Assembly (NCBI RefSeq): GCF_013426205.1
Contig: NC_089422.1
Coordinates: forward strand, 9,017,001-9,081,000
Origin: Metarhizium brunneum
Lineage: Eukaryota > Ascomycota > Sordariomycetes > Hypocreales > Clavicipitaceae
Length of the DNA: 64,000 nucleotides
Direction of reading: 5' to 3'
Positions 28,261 through 40,239 of the stretch are shown here, piece by piece. A program made the translations under genes and the position numbers. The notes beneath the pieces were generated by a model. The model was not told where the DNA came from, searched no databases, and saw nothing but the letters and a program-made list of their open reading frames with translations. Each line of letters starts with the position of its first letter. Position 1 is the first letter of the stretch.

Positions 28261-29016
28261 CTATCGACTAAACTTTCCAAGCCAAGACCATATGAAGCTG
28301 CTCTTCCCAGCAGGAGCCGACGTCGGCTGGCAGACTTCATCTGACGCCGGGGAGAGTGGCCCGAGACTATTGACATTAGAATCGCCATTGGTGCTACCAA
28401 GTAGATGAGCTGCCACGTCTAGGTTTGTGTCCCCTTTGAGTACCAAATTTCGTTGTTCCCGCGCAGAAACAGCATGCGATGACGCGAGGAGTGCAGCTTC
28501 TGCCAAGCAATCCAGGGGCGTGTTCTTGTCACATTGGCTGCCATGGCATGTATTGCCTTGACGACTGTCTGCGCTATCAGATGCAGCGACTGAGCTTGTT
28601 GGAGGGTGTGGCGAGAACGTTTGGTGGCTTTCTGCAACAGAAGATGATGGCGACACGGATGGTTGACTATGTGTGGGCATGCGTAGCCGTCGCTTTTGGT
28701 AATTGCATTCTTCAATAATGTGCGGTAGGAGTAAGGGAACCTCCTCATTCCGAAGAAGCTCTTGAGCCAGCCCAGGTTTTGACTCATACCCTCCAATGTA
28801 ACCGTCTGATGTCTTCATGACAAGCGCTATGTCAACATTATAGCGCCGGAAAAGGGTATTGGCCTTGACGCATAACCCATTTTGACGATTTTTTTTGCCC
28901 ACCTGAAAATTTTTGTTCACCTTTGATCGAGTGCGCCGTTTGGGGTCCATCTGTGTCCCAACGTCCCAAACATGACCAATACCTGAGACATCGCGAGAGC
29001 GAAGGTTAGGAGCCAT
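28261..29016 (-). CDS. Degenerate MADS-box-like protein B
   Basis: Single exon, 251 aa from 29,016; the Met at 28,950 (MDPKRRTRSKVNKN) matches the start of paralogue A. The MADS-like segment is RTRSKVNKN, then KKNRQNGLCVKANTLF, then VDIALVMKTSDGYIGGYES. It is the best of the set: N-K..Q-V..K-x-R-x-N-G-L-x-x-K-A..L..(D)x-A-L-x-x-x-x-S-x-G..Y-x-S. The tail is Ser/Pro-rich and then Ala/Leu-rich, probably disordered. Paralogy with A (22.5-23.1 kb) is plain across the first 75 residues, and the tails differ. Confidence 0.68.
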   Translation of the reverse strand: MAPNLRSRDVSGIGHVWDVGTQMDPKRRTRSKVNKNFQVGKKNRQNGLCVKANTLFRRYNVDIALVMKTSDGYIGGYESKPGLAQELLRNEEVPLLLPHIIEECNYQKRRLRMPTHSQPSVSPSSSVAESHQTFSPHPPTSSVAASDSADSRQGNTCHGSQCDKNTPLDCLAEAALLASSHAVSAREQRNLVLKGDTNLDVAAHLLGSTNGDSNVNSLGPLSPASDEVCQPTSAPAGKSSFIWSWLGKFSR

Positions 29017-32000
29017 GTTGTGCCGGAGGAATAGGTAGGATAGTATGGGCTTAGTTATATGAGAATGGTGATATTGCTCCTGAAGTTTGTACATAGAGTT
29101 GCTTGGGGATCATGCTTCCCTTTTGTATTAAGCATTACCTCAAACTGGCCGCTTGAATGGGATTGATTACGCGGCCCCGAGAGTGAGTGTACCAATGACC
29201 GGCGACCGGTAAGCGCCGTCCCACGGGGAAGTTGACACCTGTAGGGTGGGCAACAACCATAGCCCTGAGACTTGGTTCCTATTCACCCCCTCGTCGTATT
29301 TAGACCGTCTCTCTCTATTTTTAGGACATTGAAGAGCTACGACTCTAAGCGCCGCCCATGCATAGCCTTCAGTTTGCTCAAGGATCTCCGGGCGTTGCAG
29401 ATGATGGGTGGCCGAGAAAAGTGGGTGGCCGGCCGAGATGGATGCGGAGTGGGGTCGCCGGAATGCCGAAGCGCCGAAGAGGACTGATCATGGAGGGCAT
29501 GCTTGAAAAGGAGTCTAGGGTCTGGCCTGTTCGAATATCTTTCCTCATGAGGATATGGCGCCATCGCCGTTTACCTGGTCGTTCGATGGCTGCTTGGCGA
29601 CTAGCGCAGTCTTTTGTGGCAGGAACAGGACATGACCATGAGTGCCGACACCTGCCTGCCGCTCCGCTGCTGTCTCCAACTTAAGTGAACAGGAATATCA
29701 TGGTCAAGCCGGCTACCAGATGCTGGTGGACGATTCTGGCTTTCATAGCATGTACAGCACGGTCAAGAACACGTTATGCTAGATAAATAAGATGAAGCAA
29801 GCTGCCTAATTGATAACTTTCTGACTAGATTGCCTAGTTGCCTGCACTGGAAGCCAAATCGCGCGTCTCTTCATCCCTCCGTACAGCAACCCAGATCGGC
29901 CTCTAAACGGCTTTGTACTTCAAACGTTCGCTTATACTTCCCTTTCCTCTCGAAAAAAAGCAACTGACCGCGCAAAAATTTGCGCCTTGGTGTTTTACCG
30001 GCTGAAGCGCGTTTCTTCTCGACATGGGACAGGCTACTACCTCTAGCAACAATGGGCATGTTCTCCTCCCCTTCCTATCGCTCCGCTTTTTCCTTCGTGA
30101 AGGACTTCTTTCTGCTGATGTGACACTCCGATCTACGTCAATTGCAGGCTGAGAATAGCAAGGGTTGGCAGCCTCAGGCGTTGAATCTTACACCATAGGA
30201 CGCATAAAACTATTCTCTTTGAGTTCCAGGCTAACGGCCCTCAAACTTTCTTGTAGAGTCATAAGGGGTTTCAGAGCCATCAGTATCTTCTGTGTCAGAG
30301 TAGCTTGGGCAAATATTATCGATAGAGCTGCAGCGTTTCGCTCCTGGTGCAACCGGGGCTGCTGGTCCGACGATGCGGAGCCGTTTGACTAGACCTGAGA
30401 TTGCTCAGCTGTTGGATTTCGATAATCCTCATACCAGCGATAAACCTTTGCCATGTCCAAATGTATTCCGCTGGCATTTCTCATATTGGAGGGATGTTCT
30501 GAAGACACTTAAATGGGAAGAAGGAAGGGTAGTAAGACGGATGGGCAAGGTCGAGATCCCTCAGATATGAAAGGGGACTGTTCTGTCGGTGACAGTCAAT
30601 GCTCGGGACGGCATATCTTGGTAAGTCGGCTCAGACCTAGCTCGCGGTGGCGGAATTGCACGTCAGTGGGCTGGGTAGCTTAGCTCTGTATTCAAGCTGC
30701 TTATCAAAGATCTGCCACACTGGCCATTGCATTTTTTTTTTTTTTTTGGCGGTGGTATGTGCTTCTTGTCGATGCGGAAGCCGCTCTCGCAGGATGTGAA
30801 CGCGGCGCAGGAGACGAGGATACCCGGCGGACGCCAAAGGCCCCATTCATTTGTACGTGCATCCAAGGTTGCCAATCTTAAAACCGCGGACGACTTCGCA
30901 TGCGAAATACCGGGCCTGGAAGCAAGACTCAGGCAGAAAACCTGGCAAGAGCTTGTGGAACATCTAGCAGGTGTCGAGACAATAGGTAGGTCGATGCGGC
31001 TCTACGACGATGATCTCCCCACCGAACACGAGCTGGTAGGGAGCATGCGCGACCGCATGGAAAACTCCATGACTTGGAGCTGTGTATGTAGGCTGGTTGC
31101 CTCAAGTCAAGCTCCTTCTCGATGCTGGTCGTGACTTGACAGTCTGTGATAGCTAAGTCACCCTGCTCCGCGAGGTACAAGACGGGCGAGTGCGATATGA
31201 GCGGGCGGTCGTGTCGCGACGCGTTGGTGAAAGGTTGGCCCTGAATGGCGCGGTTAAAACCGGTCAGTGGGCGATAAATGTCACGACACAGCGCAGCCAC
31301 TTGCTCGACTCAGATGCGACTCTGCGGGAGGGGTAGCAGGATGTCCCCTGGCTCACATTCCACAGCCACCGTGATTGGTAAACCATTGTGATGTCGTCGC
31401 ATGATGGCGATTGCTTGAGATAACCTCACACAACTGAGAGGACGGAGTTGTGACTGACTAGTGATTTCTCATTCCCGGTCGACTCGAGAAAGTTCGCATT
31501 CACATCGACGGCGGTTGAATCACTGTTCCAGTCATACTGTCTGGTAGATGCTGTCCTGTCATAAAAAATGTGAAATGATTGGTTTCTCAGGGTTTAACAG
31601 CGGGGCCCCTGATTCCCGTGCGAACTAAGGGAGTAACGGCCGGGAGACTGCGAGGTCGAGATGCAAGATATGAACATCAACTCTGACCAATGCTTCCGCG
31701 CGGAGCGACGACACTCCGGTTGCACAGACGGCGCGATATTCCAACTTTTCCAGCTCGTTGGTCAAGAACAATGGTTGTCACCCGCATAGACCGGCAGGGC
31801 GGTGGTCGCCCTCCTTCTGCGTTGTGCAAGTGACAGCCCTGGTTTCTCCGACATTTGGAGCCCAACGAGTGTCAGCCGATCTCCGATGTTCTCCTAATTA
31901 GGTATTCTCCCAGTCACTCTGGGTGTTGGGTTTGTGGGCGACGCTAAATCTGTCATTTCATTGGGATGCTTCTCTTCTGCAAGCCTTCTCCGTACACTAA

Positions 32001-32065
32001 AGAACTTACAATCTCACCTATCCACGTTGAGGTCCTCCATGAGTCGGTATGCCTTACCCTGGAGA
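29017..32065. other. 3 kb gene-poor stretch
   Basis: Short frames on both strands, none with a recognised domain or convincing splice structure. Poly-T run at 30,732-30,747. Possibly remains of decayed genes, given the pseudogene that follows, but nothing can be named. Confidence 0.4.
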
Positions 32066-33056
32066 CTACACTTGGCTGGATCTGTGCTATAACTACAGAG
32101 TACGTTGCCCGCAGGCCTTCCTAGATGAGAGACATGATGGACCGGAATCTCTCCCATCCACCGACAACAACAATTAGCACAATGGGCAGGATGGGGAAAC
32201 ACAATGTTGTTATCGCTGTCTTCCCAGATGGGGAGTACAGTACATCCTCTGCGGCAGTCATCGCAAGAGATATGCTGCACAGCTTTCCTAATGTCAGAAT
32301 CGGTCTAATGGTAGGCATCGGGGGTGGTGCGCCGACTGCATACCAAGATGTCCGACTAGGCGACATCGTGGTCAGTGCTCCTGAGAATAGAAATGGCGGC
32401 ATATTCCAGTATGACTTCGGCAAGACGATCCAGGGGGAAAGGTTTCACACAACGGGTCTCCTAAATCAGCCTCCAGTTGTATGGCTGCTGTCCACGGCTG
32501 TCAATATCTTGTAGTCGTATGACTTGATGTCAGGGCCAGTCGGTGGTGGCAAGTGTCACAATTCAGTAAAATGGGCATGGGTTGGTTCACCCCACAGAAT
32601 CGCTCTGGAAGATCCTAAGAAACGCCACCAAAGATCCCTGGGCAGGACCCGTAATTATAGCTCGATGCCCTGGACGAATGCGCTGAATTTGAGTTTTCGG
32701 ACCTGGTGTGGAATATAGACAGCCAGTTCAGCAGCGACCGGTTGGGCAGTGGCAAGTTAAAGTATCTTACGAGCCGCCCGTATCACCAAATCGTGTCCAA
32801 TTTCGACAGCCGGTTAGAAGCTTTCCCAAATATCCGTATACCAGCAGAGGAAGAGTCGGAGACCATTGATCGGGAGGTAAGTCGCGTTATTGCATACCGG
32901 GCTAATCAGCTATCGAAGGAAAAAAGCCTCTCAGACCAAATCAGGTGTCACCTGGAGGCAAAGCTACGATAGAAGACCCATCGCACTTATCTTTGGGTAT
33001 ACCTTGTGTTCGATTACCTAGAGAAACAAGACGTCAAAAAGACAAAGAAGGGGTAG
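32066..33056 (+). pseudogene. Relic of a PNP_UDP-NACHT NLR gene
   Basis: Pieces of one NLR are visible in three frames. First GWICAITTEY (near 32,076) and [19 protein letters not shown], then a nucleoside-phosphorylase-like run from 32,183 ([32 protein letters not shown]). A GPVGGGKC remnant of a P-loop follows near 32,530, then a shifted DALDECAEFEFSDLVWNID (Walker B, near 32,668). Next are LKYLTSRPYHQIVSNFDSRL (sensor) and EESETIDREVSRVIAYR, and in another frame RTYLWVYLVFDYLEKQDVKK (near 33,000). At least four frameshifts and several stops break the gene. The PNP C-terminus is missing and nothing recognisable follows 33,110. The original protein type is a fungal STAND immune-like receptor. 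Confidence 0.75.
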
Positions 33057-33083
33057 ATGAGTCAACCATTAAAATACAGGAAT

Positions 33084-34324
33084 TCATAACTCCGTCGTGG
33101 TCGTCTGTGTAATTTTTGAACTCTTTCTTCTAGACATTACTCCCCAAGCCAGCTGCACGACTATCGTCAGTACTACCGTAACTACGACATACATCCAGGC
33201 CCATGCAGACACCCGTGGTTTCTCCGAGTCTAAGAAATTGAAAAAGGTCATCGAAAAGAATGTCTTTAGTCATTGTCAGTAAACACGTTCGTATTTTAAA
33301 AATTTTGGTTTGGTAACTTACAGCTGTAAAGGTGGCAGGAAGGAATAGCATCGTGACCGCAGCAATCACCTGCATTGCTGCGCTGTCTTGTGCAGCTGCG
33401 AGCGCCACTGCCCGAGAGTCTCTTGCTATTTGGATCATCAGCTCGTTGTCTTGCCGACCGAGCTCTGCAAGTGACCTCATGGCCCCGTTCTCCTTATGGC
33501 TTTGCTCAGCGATTTCGCGAGACGACTGAGCAATTTCTGTATTTGTTGAGCTATCCTGGGACGCAATGAGGCAATAGACCTGCACTAATTAGCTTGCGGC
33601 TCTCTGAGTGGGCTGTGTTTCATACAGTTTGGCTTTGCGCTGTAGCTCGCTCTGACAAATAGCCGCAATTCGCTGCGACCCCTAGAAACCAATTATCTAT
33701 ATGCTGGAGTTTGTAAACAAGTTCTCGTTGGTCGTTATCCATAATCAGTAAGTTAGTACTTCGAATCATCTGCTGCACAAGATGCCTTCCAGTCTCTGCC
33801 TGCATCTTGATGAAGGCAAATCGAGCGAGAAAGCTGCTAAGTTCACGAGTAATTGAGATCAAATCCAGGTTCTTCCAATCTGAAGCGTTGTTGCCCCTTT
33901 TCTCATGCGGATAATTGAACTGTCTCATCCCAGTCGTGGTCTCAATAGCATGGATGTGCCTCCTACAGTTTTTAATGGTCATGCTGAGGCTATGAGCTTG
34001 CAGCTCCATAGCTATGGTGGGAATCAGCATTGGCCCGTGTATTCGGGGTAGCATTGACTCGACATATTCGAACAGATCTAGCAGTGTCGAAGATTCCACT
34101 CCAAGTATCAGGACACGAGTTTTGAGGGTCCTAACATTGTGATTCATCGCTATCGAGAACGCAGAGTATGCCCCGTTCTGCTGAATAACGTATTCTGGAC
34201 TGTTATTAAGTAGCTTTCTTGACGCAGGAAATGTAATAGTTTTACGAACGTATACTTTCGCATGTTGAAACATCCTCTGTGCCGCTGGCCGGAACTGTGT
34301 CGGCATACATTGCCAGACCGGCAT
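33084..34324 (-). CDS. CorA-like membrane protein
   Basis: Exons 34,324-33,626, 33,579-33,322 and 33,263-33,084, joined in frame (GTATGA..GCAG and GTAAGT..AAAG); 378 aa as given. The C-terminus has the CorA-like end of many fungal orphan proteins: a helical region rich in RDSRAVALAAAQDSAAMQ, first membrane segment VIAAVTMLFLPATFTATFFS, then SMTFFNFLDSEKP and a second segment around MYVVVTVVLTIVVQLAW. The G-M-N ion-selectivity motif of true CorA channels is replaced by F-S-M, as is usual in these fungal members. An additional upstream exon starting near 34,366 (MQVFDLPASFLTALNAGLA) fits family N-termini, but I could not find a compatible splice junction. The role is unknown. Confidence 0.7.
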
Positions 34325-35265
34325 TCAGGGCAGTTAAGAACGATGCGGGCAGGTCAAAGACTTGCATCGTATGCTGAAACAATGTTCTGGAGATTGGGAG
34401 AGGTAGTTTTCCATTACGTTCGTTCGTGCGATTCGTGAATGCCCTGTCGTTTTATTACCCGTGTTCCACCAATTCGCAGACCAGTACAAATACCTACAAT
34501 ATACACATATTTGACTGTATATTAGTAGAGGAAACAATTAGTGGAAGATTTTTATAATGATGATCGAGCAGAGAGTGTGCCTTATCGTTATCGTCAAGAA
34601 AGCTATACACGTCTTTTTCAGTGTCAAACGTGAACCTCTTCGGTGGGGAAGGAACTGAGCTCGTCGGGTTTGGAGGGCCAACTGTTACACCCTGGCGGAA
34701 AATGGCATAATTAGATCAGCGAGTTATTTCCTGGGTGAGTTTGTTGCTATTTGCGAACCTGAAGGATTGAAGAAAAGGCCAGGCATTGGTTAAACTCGCC
34801 AAAGAGTTCTGGTTCCTCACCCAGAGAGGAAGAAAGCCATTCCCACCCCGACATCGCGGAAGATGTCACGTTTTGGTGTAACCCGAAGAGAAACGTGGAG
34901 GTAAGGGCTCAGTCCCGGTAGACAAACAAAGTTAGAGCCGGAGCAAATCTTCACTAAATATATTCAGCAGCTTAAAAATGCATTCGAATAAAAGCTGGTG
35001 TATTTGAAGGTTTAAGGTTTCAGTTGGGCATCAGCGCTGGCAGGTCGTGTCAGGCAGCGAATGCGTGTGGCTATGTCGACAGAAAATGGATCAGTCACAA
35101 GCGGGGTCGACAAAGTGAGGCTGCGTCGCAGCTCTTATTACCACTCAATGGCCTTATTCTTGTATTTTTCTTACACATTGAGAAATTCGTCTTCAGATTT
35201 ATTTGTCCCTGAATATCTGCATTTAAACAGTGACGAATTTGGACCCCTCCACGTCTGTGGAACAA
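34325..35265. other. Intergenic, possible upstream exon of the CorA-like gene at its left edge
   Basis: 940 bp. Apart from the possible first exon of the minus-strand gene (34,366 downward), no gene is seen. Confidence 0.35.
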
Positions 35266-38200
35266 ATGAACAGTGGTGGTCAATCCACAGCTTCGGCTCC
35301 TGGGATCAGGGTCTTGGTTGAGCCTGCAGAACAAGAAGTAGGCAGTCCCAACAAGAACGATGACGGAATTGAGTATGTGCTCTCATCCTGGACTAGTCAC
35401 ACATTGTTGACGCTCTGCAGTATAGTCGCAATTCACGGAATTGGAGCCGACCCGGACAAAACTTGGACTGGGCGGGGGCCAGCCGGGGAACGAGTCAGTT
35501 GGCTCTCGGATTCTGGAATGCTCCCTAAGGCGGTACCTACTGCCCGGATTATGCGTTTTGGATATGAATCCGCCTGGTACGGCACTAAACTGGACGAGCC
35601 CAAGAAAACACACGTGTTCGACGTAGCTGAAATGTTGCTCAAACAGCTGGAACTCAATCGCCAAGTAAGCCAGAATCTATGAGCGCCTGCCCTTGTGCTA
35701 AGGAGTAAATAGGATATTACTCGGCCGATAATATTTATCGCACATAGTTACGGTGGCCTTGTGCTTATGCAGGCTCTTAGACGCTCCTTCGACAATCCGA
35801 ATAAGTGTGGGCATCTATTCCGGTTTACAGCTGGTGCCATATTTTTTGGAACACCATTTCGAGGACGGAGAGGCCTTACGCTAGCTCAAATTATTGAGGC
35901 AGTTGCACAACATAATCCGGACCTTCAAATCTATTCAGAAACGATGGCGCTGTCTGTTGAAGAGAATCCCTATCTTCAGAATATAGTCTATCAGTTTACA
36001 GAAACACGTCGCTGCGATCATCCGATACCACTTTGGTGTTTCTACGAGACTAAGCCAAGTCCGATAGGCAAGACACTGCTAAATAGTGCTATAAAAGATG
36101 TAAGTCAATCGTCGTAGCTGTTTGACAGCTGGCATATTAATCGTATTGCAGGGGTACCTCATACCAGCGGAATCAGCATGTTTAGATCCATCCAAGAGCA
36201 TAGAACGGTATCCTCTGGAACGTCATCATTACAATCTCCAGAAATTCTCCGGCCCCTCAGATCCAGGGTATCTAGTTGCCAAGAAAGCAATCGTGGACCT
36301 GGCTACAAGAGCACATAACTACCTTCGAGAATGTTGTATTGGTAAGTCGATTTTGCTGCCACACTATGCTGATAAGCGTGCTGGCTGAACGAGTTCTACA
36401 ACCAGATAGGACGCGTGCTAGAGTGTGTATGGCACCATTAGCTCAGGAAAATTCACTAACTCAATATAAGATAGGACGCAGAAATCTTGCTATCATATTG
36501 AACTTGCCAAGAACAATCAATTTACCGGTCGCAACTCTATATTAAAGGCGATTGAGCAGAAGTTCTTCGGCAAGGACCAAAGCCAAAGGATTGCGCTCGC
36601 CGGACTCGGCGGAGTAGGCAAAACTCAAATAGCTTTGCATTTTGTCTATCAATTAAAGGAAAAGCGACCGGATTATTCGATCTTTTGGGTGCCACTTCTG
36701 GGTCATGAGAGCGTGGAGCGGGCTTACAGAGAAATTGCCAAAAAGCTTCATTTGCAGAAGAGCAGTGACAACGAGGATATGAAAGACATGGTTTACCAAT
36801 ATCTCAGCTTGTGCAAAGCTGATAAATGGCTCTTTATTTTGGACAACGCTGACGATCAAGAGCTTATGTTTGGATCCGCCCACAAGCCAGGTGTAGAAGA
36901 GTATTTGCCTAAGAATGAAAACGGCATAATCTTATTGACGACCCGATCTAGGCAAGTCGCGGTCGAGTTCGCACGAGCTGATGTGATCGACATCGAACAA
37001 ATGAATCAAGAAGAAGCGGCGAATCTCTTTAAGAAATCTTTAGTTCAAGATCAGCCGCCTCTGGACGAAGCCCTTGTCACCGAGCTGCTCACCTATCTAA
37101 CATTTCTCCCGTTGGCTATCACGCAGGCTGCAGCATATCTAAACGTGACCATGGCGCCTATTCAAACTTATTTGGGGCTCTTGCGAGGTGCTGAGAAGGA
37201 CGTTACCAGATTGTTGGGTAGAGAATTCAAGGACAGCACCCGGTACAGGGGTTCCCGAAACGCCGTAGGAACAACATGGCTAGTGACTTTCGACCAGATC
37301 GAAAAGTCGGACCCGGTCGCGGTCGATCTGTTGTCATTTATATCATGCATTGAGCCGAAGGCAATTCCGCAATCGATATTATCAAATATTGAACCTGAGC
37401 AGATGGAGTGGGCGGTTGGCACGCTTCGCAGCTACTCGTTTCTGGTTCGTCGGGAAGATAGTAGCACGTTTGACATGCACAGTCTTGTACACATGGCGAC
37501 GCGAGAATGGGTCAAGAGGCAGGGCCGGAGGGAGGAGGTGGTGAACGACGCGATATGTCATCTTGCAAGGATCTTCCCTCCAAACAACCGTGCTAACCAT
37601 GAGTTGAGGAGAGAGTACCTACCACATGTGACGCGGTCTCTGTATCAAAATGATGAGCAATGGACAGATGATGCCTACTATCTGTTTGGGGAAATTGGAG
37701 ATTGCTTCTACAACGACAGACGATTTAAAGAAGCGGCGAAGTGTTACGAGGCCGTGTGTCGGTGGCAACAAGACCATCTTTCCAAAGACGACCATAATGG
37801 ACTAGCATCAGAGCACAACCTTGCAAGCGCATACCTCAGTGACCGACGCATTAAGGATGCGATTGAGATATTCGAGCGTGTGGTGGCAGTTCAAAAGGAG
37901 ACGCTGGACGAGAAGGACCATTCTCGACTAACATCAGAGCACGCACTTGCAAGCGCATACCTCGATGACGGACGCATCAAGGATGCGATTAAGATACTCA
38001 AGCATGTAGTGGCAGTTCGAAAGGAGACGTTGGACGAGAAGGACCATTCTCGACTAACATCAGAGCACGCACTTGCAAGCGCATACCTCGATGACGGACG
38101 CATTAAGGGTGCGATTAAGATATTCGAGCGTGTGGTGGCAGTTCGAAAGGAGACGTTGGATGAGAAGGACCATTCTCGACTAACATCAGAGCACGAACTT

Positions 38201-38476
38201 GCAAGGGCATACCTCAGTGATCAACGCTTTAAGGATGCGATTGAGATATTAGAGCGTGTGGTGGGAGTTCGAAAGGAGACGCTGGATGAGAAGGACCATT
38301 CTCGACTAACATCAGAGCACGCACTTGCAAGCGCATACCTCGATGACGGACGCATTAAGGATGCGATTGAGATGCTTGGACGCATTGTGGCTCTGGAGAG
38401 TGATATACTTGCTCATGATGACCCAAGAAGACTGTTATCCGTTGACTTGCTTACAGAAGCATATGGGAGAATGTAG
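35266..38476 (+). CDS. NLR: alpha/beta-hydrolase, NB-ARC, TPR (STAND immune-like receptor)
   Basis: Six exons: 35,266-35,372; 35,421-35,664; 35,713-36,099; 36,152-36,341; 36,406-36,422 (17-nt microexon, alternative: one intron to 36,470); 36,482-38,476; 979 aa. The hydrolase head has IVAIHGIGADPDKTW and nucleophile Ser129 in IAHSYGG, followed by GAIFFGTPFRG. NB-ARC: P-loop GLGGVGKTQIAL (about 356-367), Walker B WLFILDNADDQ, LLTTRSR sensor, LPLAITQAAAYL, and an MHD-like FDMHSLVHMATREW. The C-terminal TPR domain is built from nearly identical 42-residue repeats. Such proteins act in non-self recognition or regulated cell death in fungi by family analogy. The reading frame is intact. Confidence 0.88.
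37789..38410 (+). repeat. 126-bp tandem repeats encoding the TPR domain of the NLR
   Basis: Units begin at about 37,789, 37,915, 38,041, 38,167 and 38,293, each opening with GACCAT. Three to four are almost identical at DNA level (CTCGACTAACATCAGAGCAC recurs). Such homogenised repeats are typical of fast-evolving NLR ligand-sensing domains. Confidence 0.85.
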
Positions 38477-39302
38477 TTGTTAGACGAGACTACATACAAA
38501 GCATAATCTAAACGTTCAGACCTTCACACACTCTCTCTGGCGTGTTGTGAGCTATGCTATCTACCCATGATAAAAACAGGAGTAGCGAACTCGCCCCTGT
38601 GGTTAGCATGACCGGAAGAAATGCGCCTACGCCACAACAAGCTTTTTTAGAAGGCGTTTACAAATTCTCTTGCGCAATAAACCATGTCACAGCTATGGCC
38701 TGCTAAGCTAGACAATGCCGATGCCCAAAAATTGTCATGACTACTGGATGAGATGGTTCGAGACATCTATCCAAGTGCTGAACGACATCATCACGATAGC
38801 TCACACTCAAAACTAACAACGGCCTCTCAAATCATTGTATCATCTTCTACACGCCCCAAGGTAACTGGAGACAATGTAGTTCATTAATTTGCACATCCCT
38901 GTAAACATACAGGCACACATATTTTTAGATCGACCCATTTTACCTGTATCAAGACAAACGAGATCGAGATTAAGAAAGCAAGCAAAAACAAAAGTGAATA
39001 AAGGGGAGAATTTGATACAGAAATTTTAAACATATAGGTAATTGATAGTGATATTCGGAGAGGACTCACGTGACGCTGGATACTTTCGCAGCTTTACGCC
39101 ATGTAGTCGCTCCACGTGGTTCTTGAAAGGCCCAAACTGGTTAGGAAGTCACCCAAATGCTCGTGAGTCGATTGTTGGCTTGTTGGTCAGTCTGGTTGTG
39201 AAAAGCGGCTTATGAAGTAGGTCGACAGCAACTGCAGGAGAAACTGTCTGCGAAGGCCAAGTCAAAAACATAAGATAGCGCCTAACAGGCTATTCATTAA
39301 TG
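38477..39302. other. Intergenic, no gene seen
   Basis: 826 bp, AT-rich in the middle, no recognised feature. Confidence 0.45.
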
Positions 39303-39956
39303 TTATCTACTCGATCTCGTAGCTAAAGCAAGACGACCAGACCTACGCATCTCCTCATCCCACGTAACTTCGTCGTACTCATTGAGGATGAGCTCCTCGG
39401 CTTCTTTCAATGACCGAGTTCCCCAGAGGTCCTCAAGGGTGCCCCAAGTTGGCTTCCAACAGATCTTGAACTGAATGCGTCCGCCGACACCTTCTCGGAC
39501 CGCTCCTAAGCGTGAATACTCAAAAACCTGTGTTCTGCTAACCGCGGCGCGCTTCTTCTGAATAAGATGTTCGCCAGAGACAGTAGTTCTCGTTGTATTA
39601 TTCTTTCGCTTCTGATTACTCCGTCGGATTCTCCCAGTGGTCTCTTCATCGTCCGCCACACGTATTGTAGCACCTTCCAAGTCGGCCTCTGGGCTAACAG
39701 TTCGCGATGTCATATCTCCTGAATCCAAGTCGGAGCCTCCGAGACCACTTTCAAGGACGGACTGAAGACGTTCTCGAGAGTTTTGCGGGTCACTGCCGGG
39801 GACAGAATCGTAGTGCCTTGCATTGACAGGTGAGGAACTGGCTGGGGGTGCGAAAGACTCCTTTGCGGATACAAAGGATCGTAGCAATGAACAGCGGCGA
39901 GTGGGGGACGGCCAGGAATAATTCTTCTCTAAAGTAATTCGATCCATCCTCACCAT
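39303..39956 (-). CDS. Hypothetical protein with chromodomain-like C-terminus, beside the captain
   Basis: Single exon, 217 aa. The N-terminal 110 residues are Ser/Asp-rich and disordered, with a basic cluster (GRIRRSNQKRKNN). Residues about 155-205 (GRIQFKICWKPTWGTLEDLW, then an acidic helix) resemble the V-x-W-x-G-(x)n-W chromodomain core, and the end reads TWDEEMRRSGRLALATR. It lies 283 bp downstream of the captain on the same strand. The chromodomain call is tentative; a chromatin-targeting helper is conceivable but unproven. Confidence 0.5.
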   Translation of the reverse strand: MVRMDRITLEKNYSWPSPTRRCSLLRSFVSAKESFAPPASSSPVNARHYDSVPGSDPQNSRERLQSVLESGLGGSDLDSGDMTSRTVSPEADLEGATIRVADDEETTGRIRRSNQKRKNNTTRTTVSGEHLIQKKRAAVSRTQVFEYSRLGAVREGVGGRIQFKICWKPTWGTLEDLWGTRSLKEAEELILNEYDEVTWDEEMRRSGRLALATRSSR

Positions 39957-40239
39957 CGTGAAGTTAGCGTTCGCCTGAAGACGATGAACGCGAAAAACAA
40001 TGGGGGGAGTCCGGTAGGGACGTTCAAGCTCCCTTTATGGACGGAAGGGTAAGAGTGCTCTGTTGACAAGAGTAGAAGGAAGGCCGGTTAAGCAAAGGTA
40101 GGCCGGGAATGATAAGTTATAGGTAAGATTGAACAAAGGTTTGAGTTCTTGCTAAGCTTCAAGGGCGGGCACGGTCCCTTTTATGCTCATCACCCATCTC
40201 TGGTCACGGGTCTGGTCTCTTTCAAAACGGCCAGGCTGA

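Noticed and set aside
30727..31300. Frames on both strands near 31 kb as a possible gene
   Set aside because: The plus-strand frame begins in a poly-T/G tract, and neither strand shows a recognised domain or intron set.
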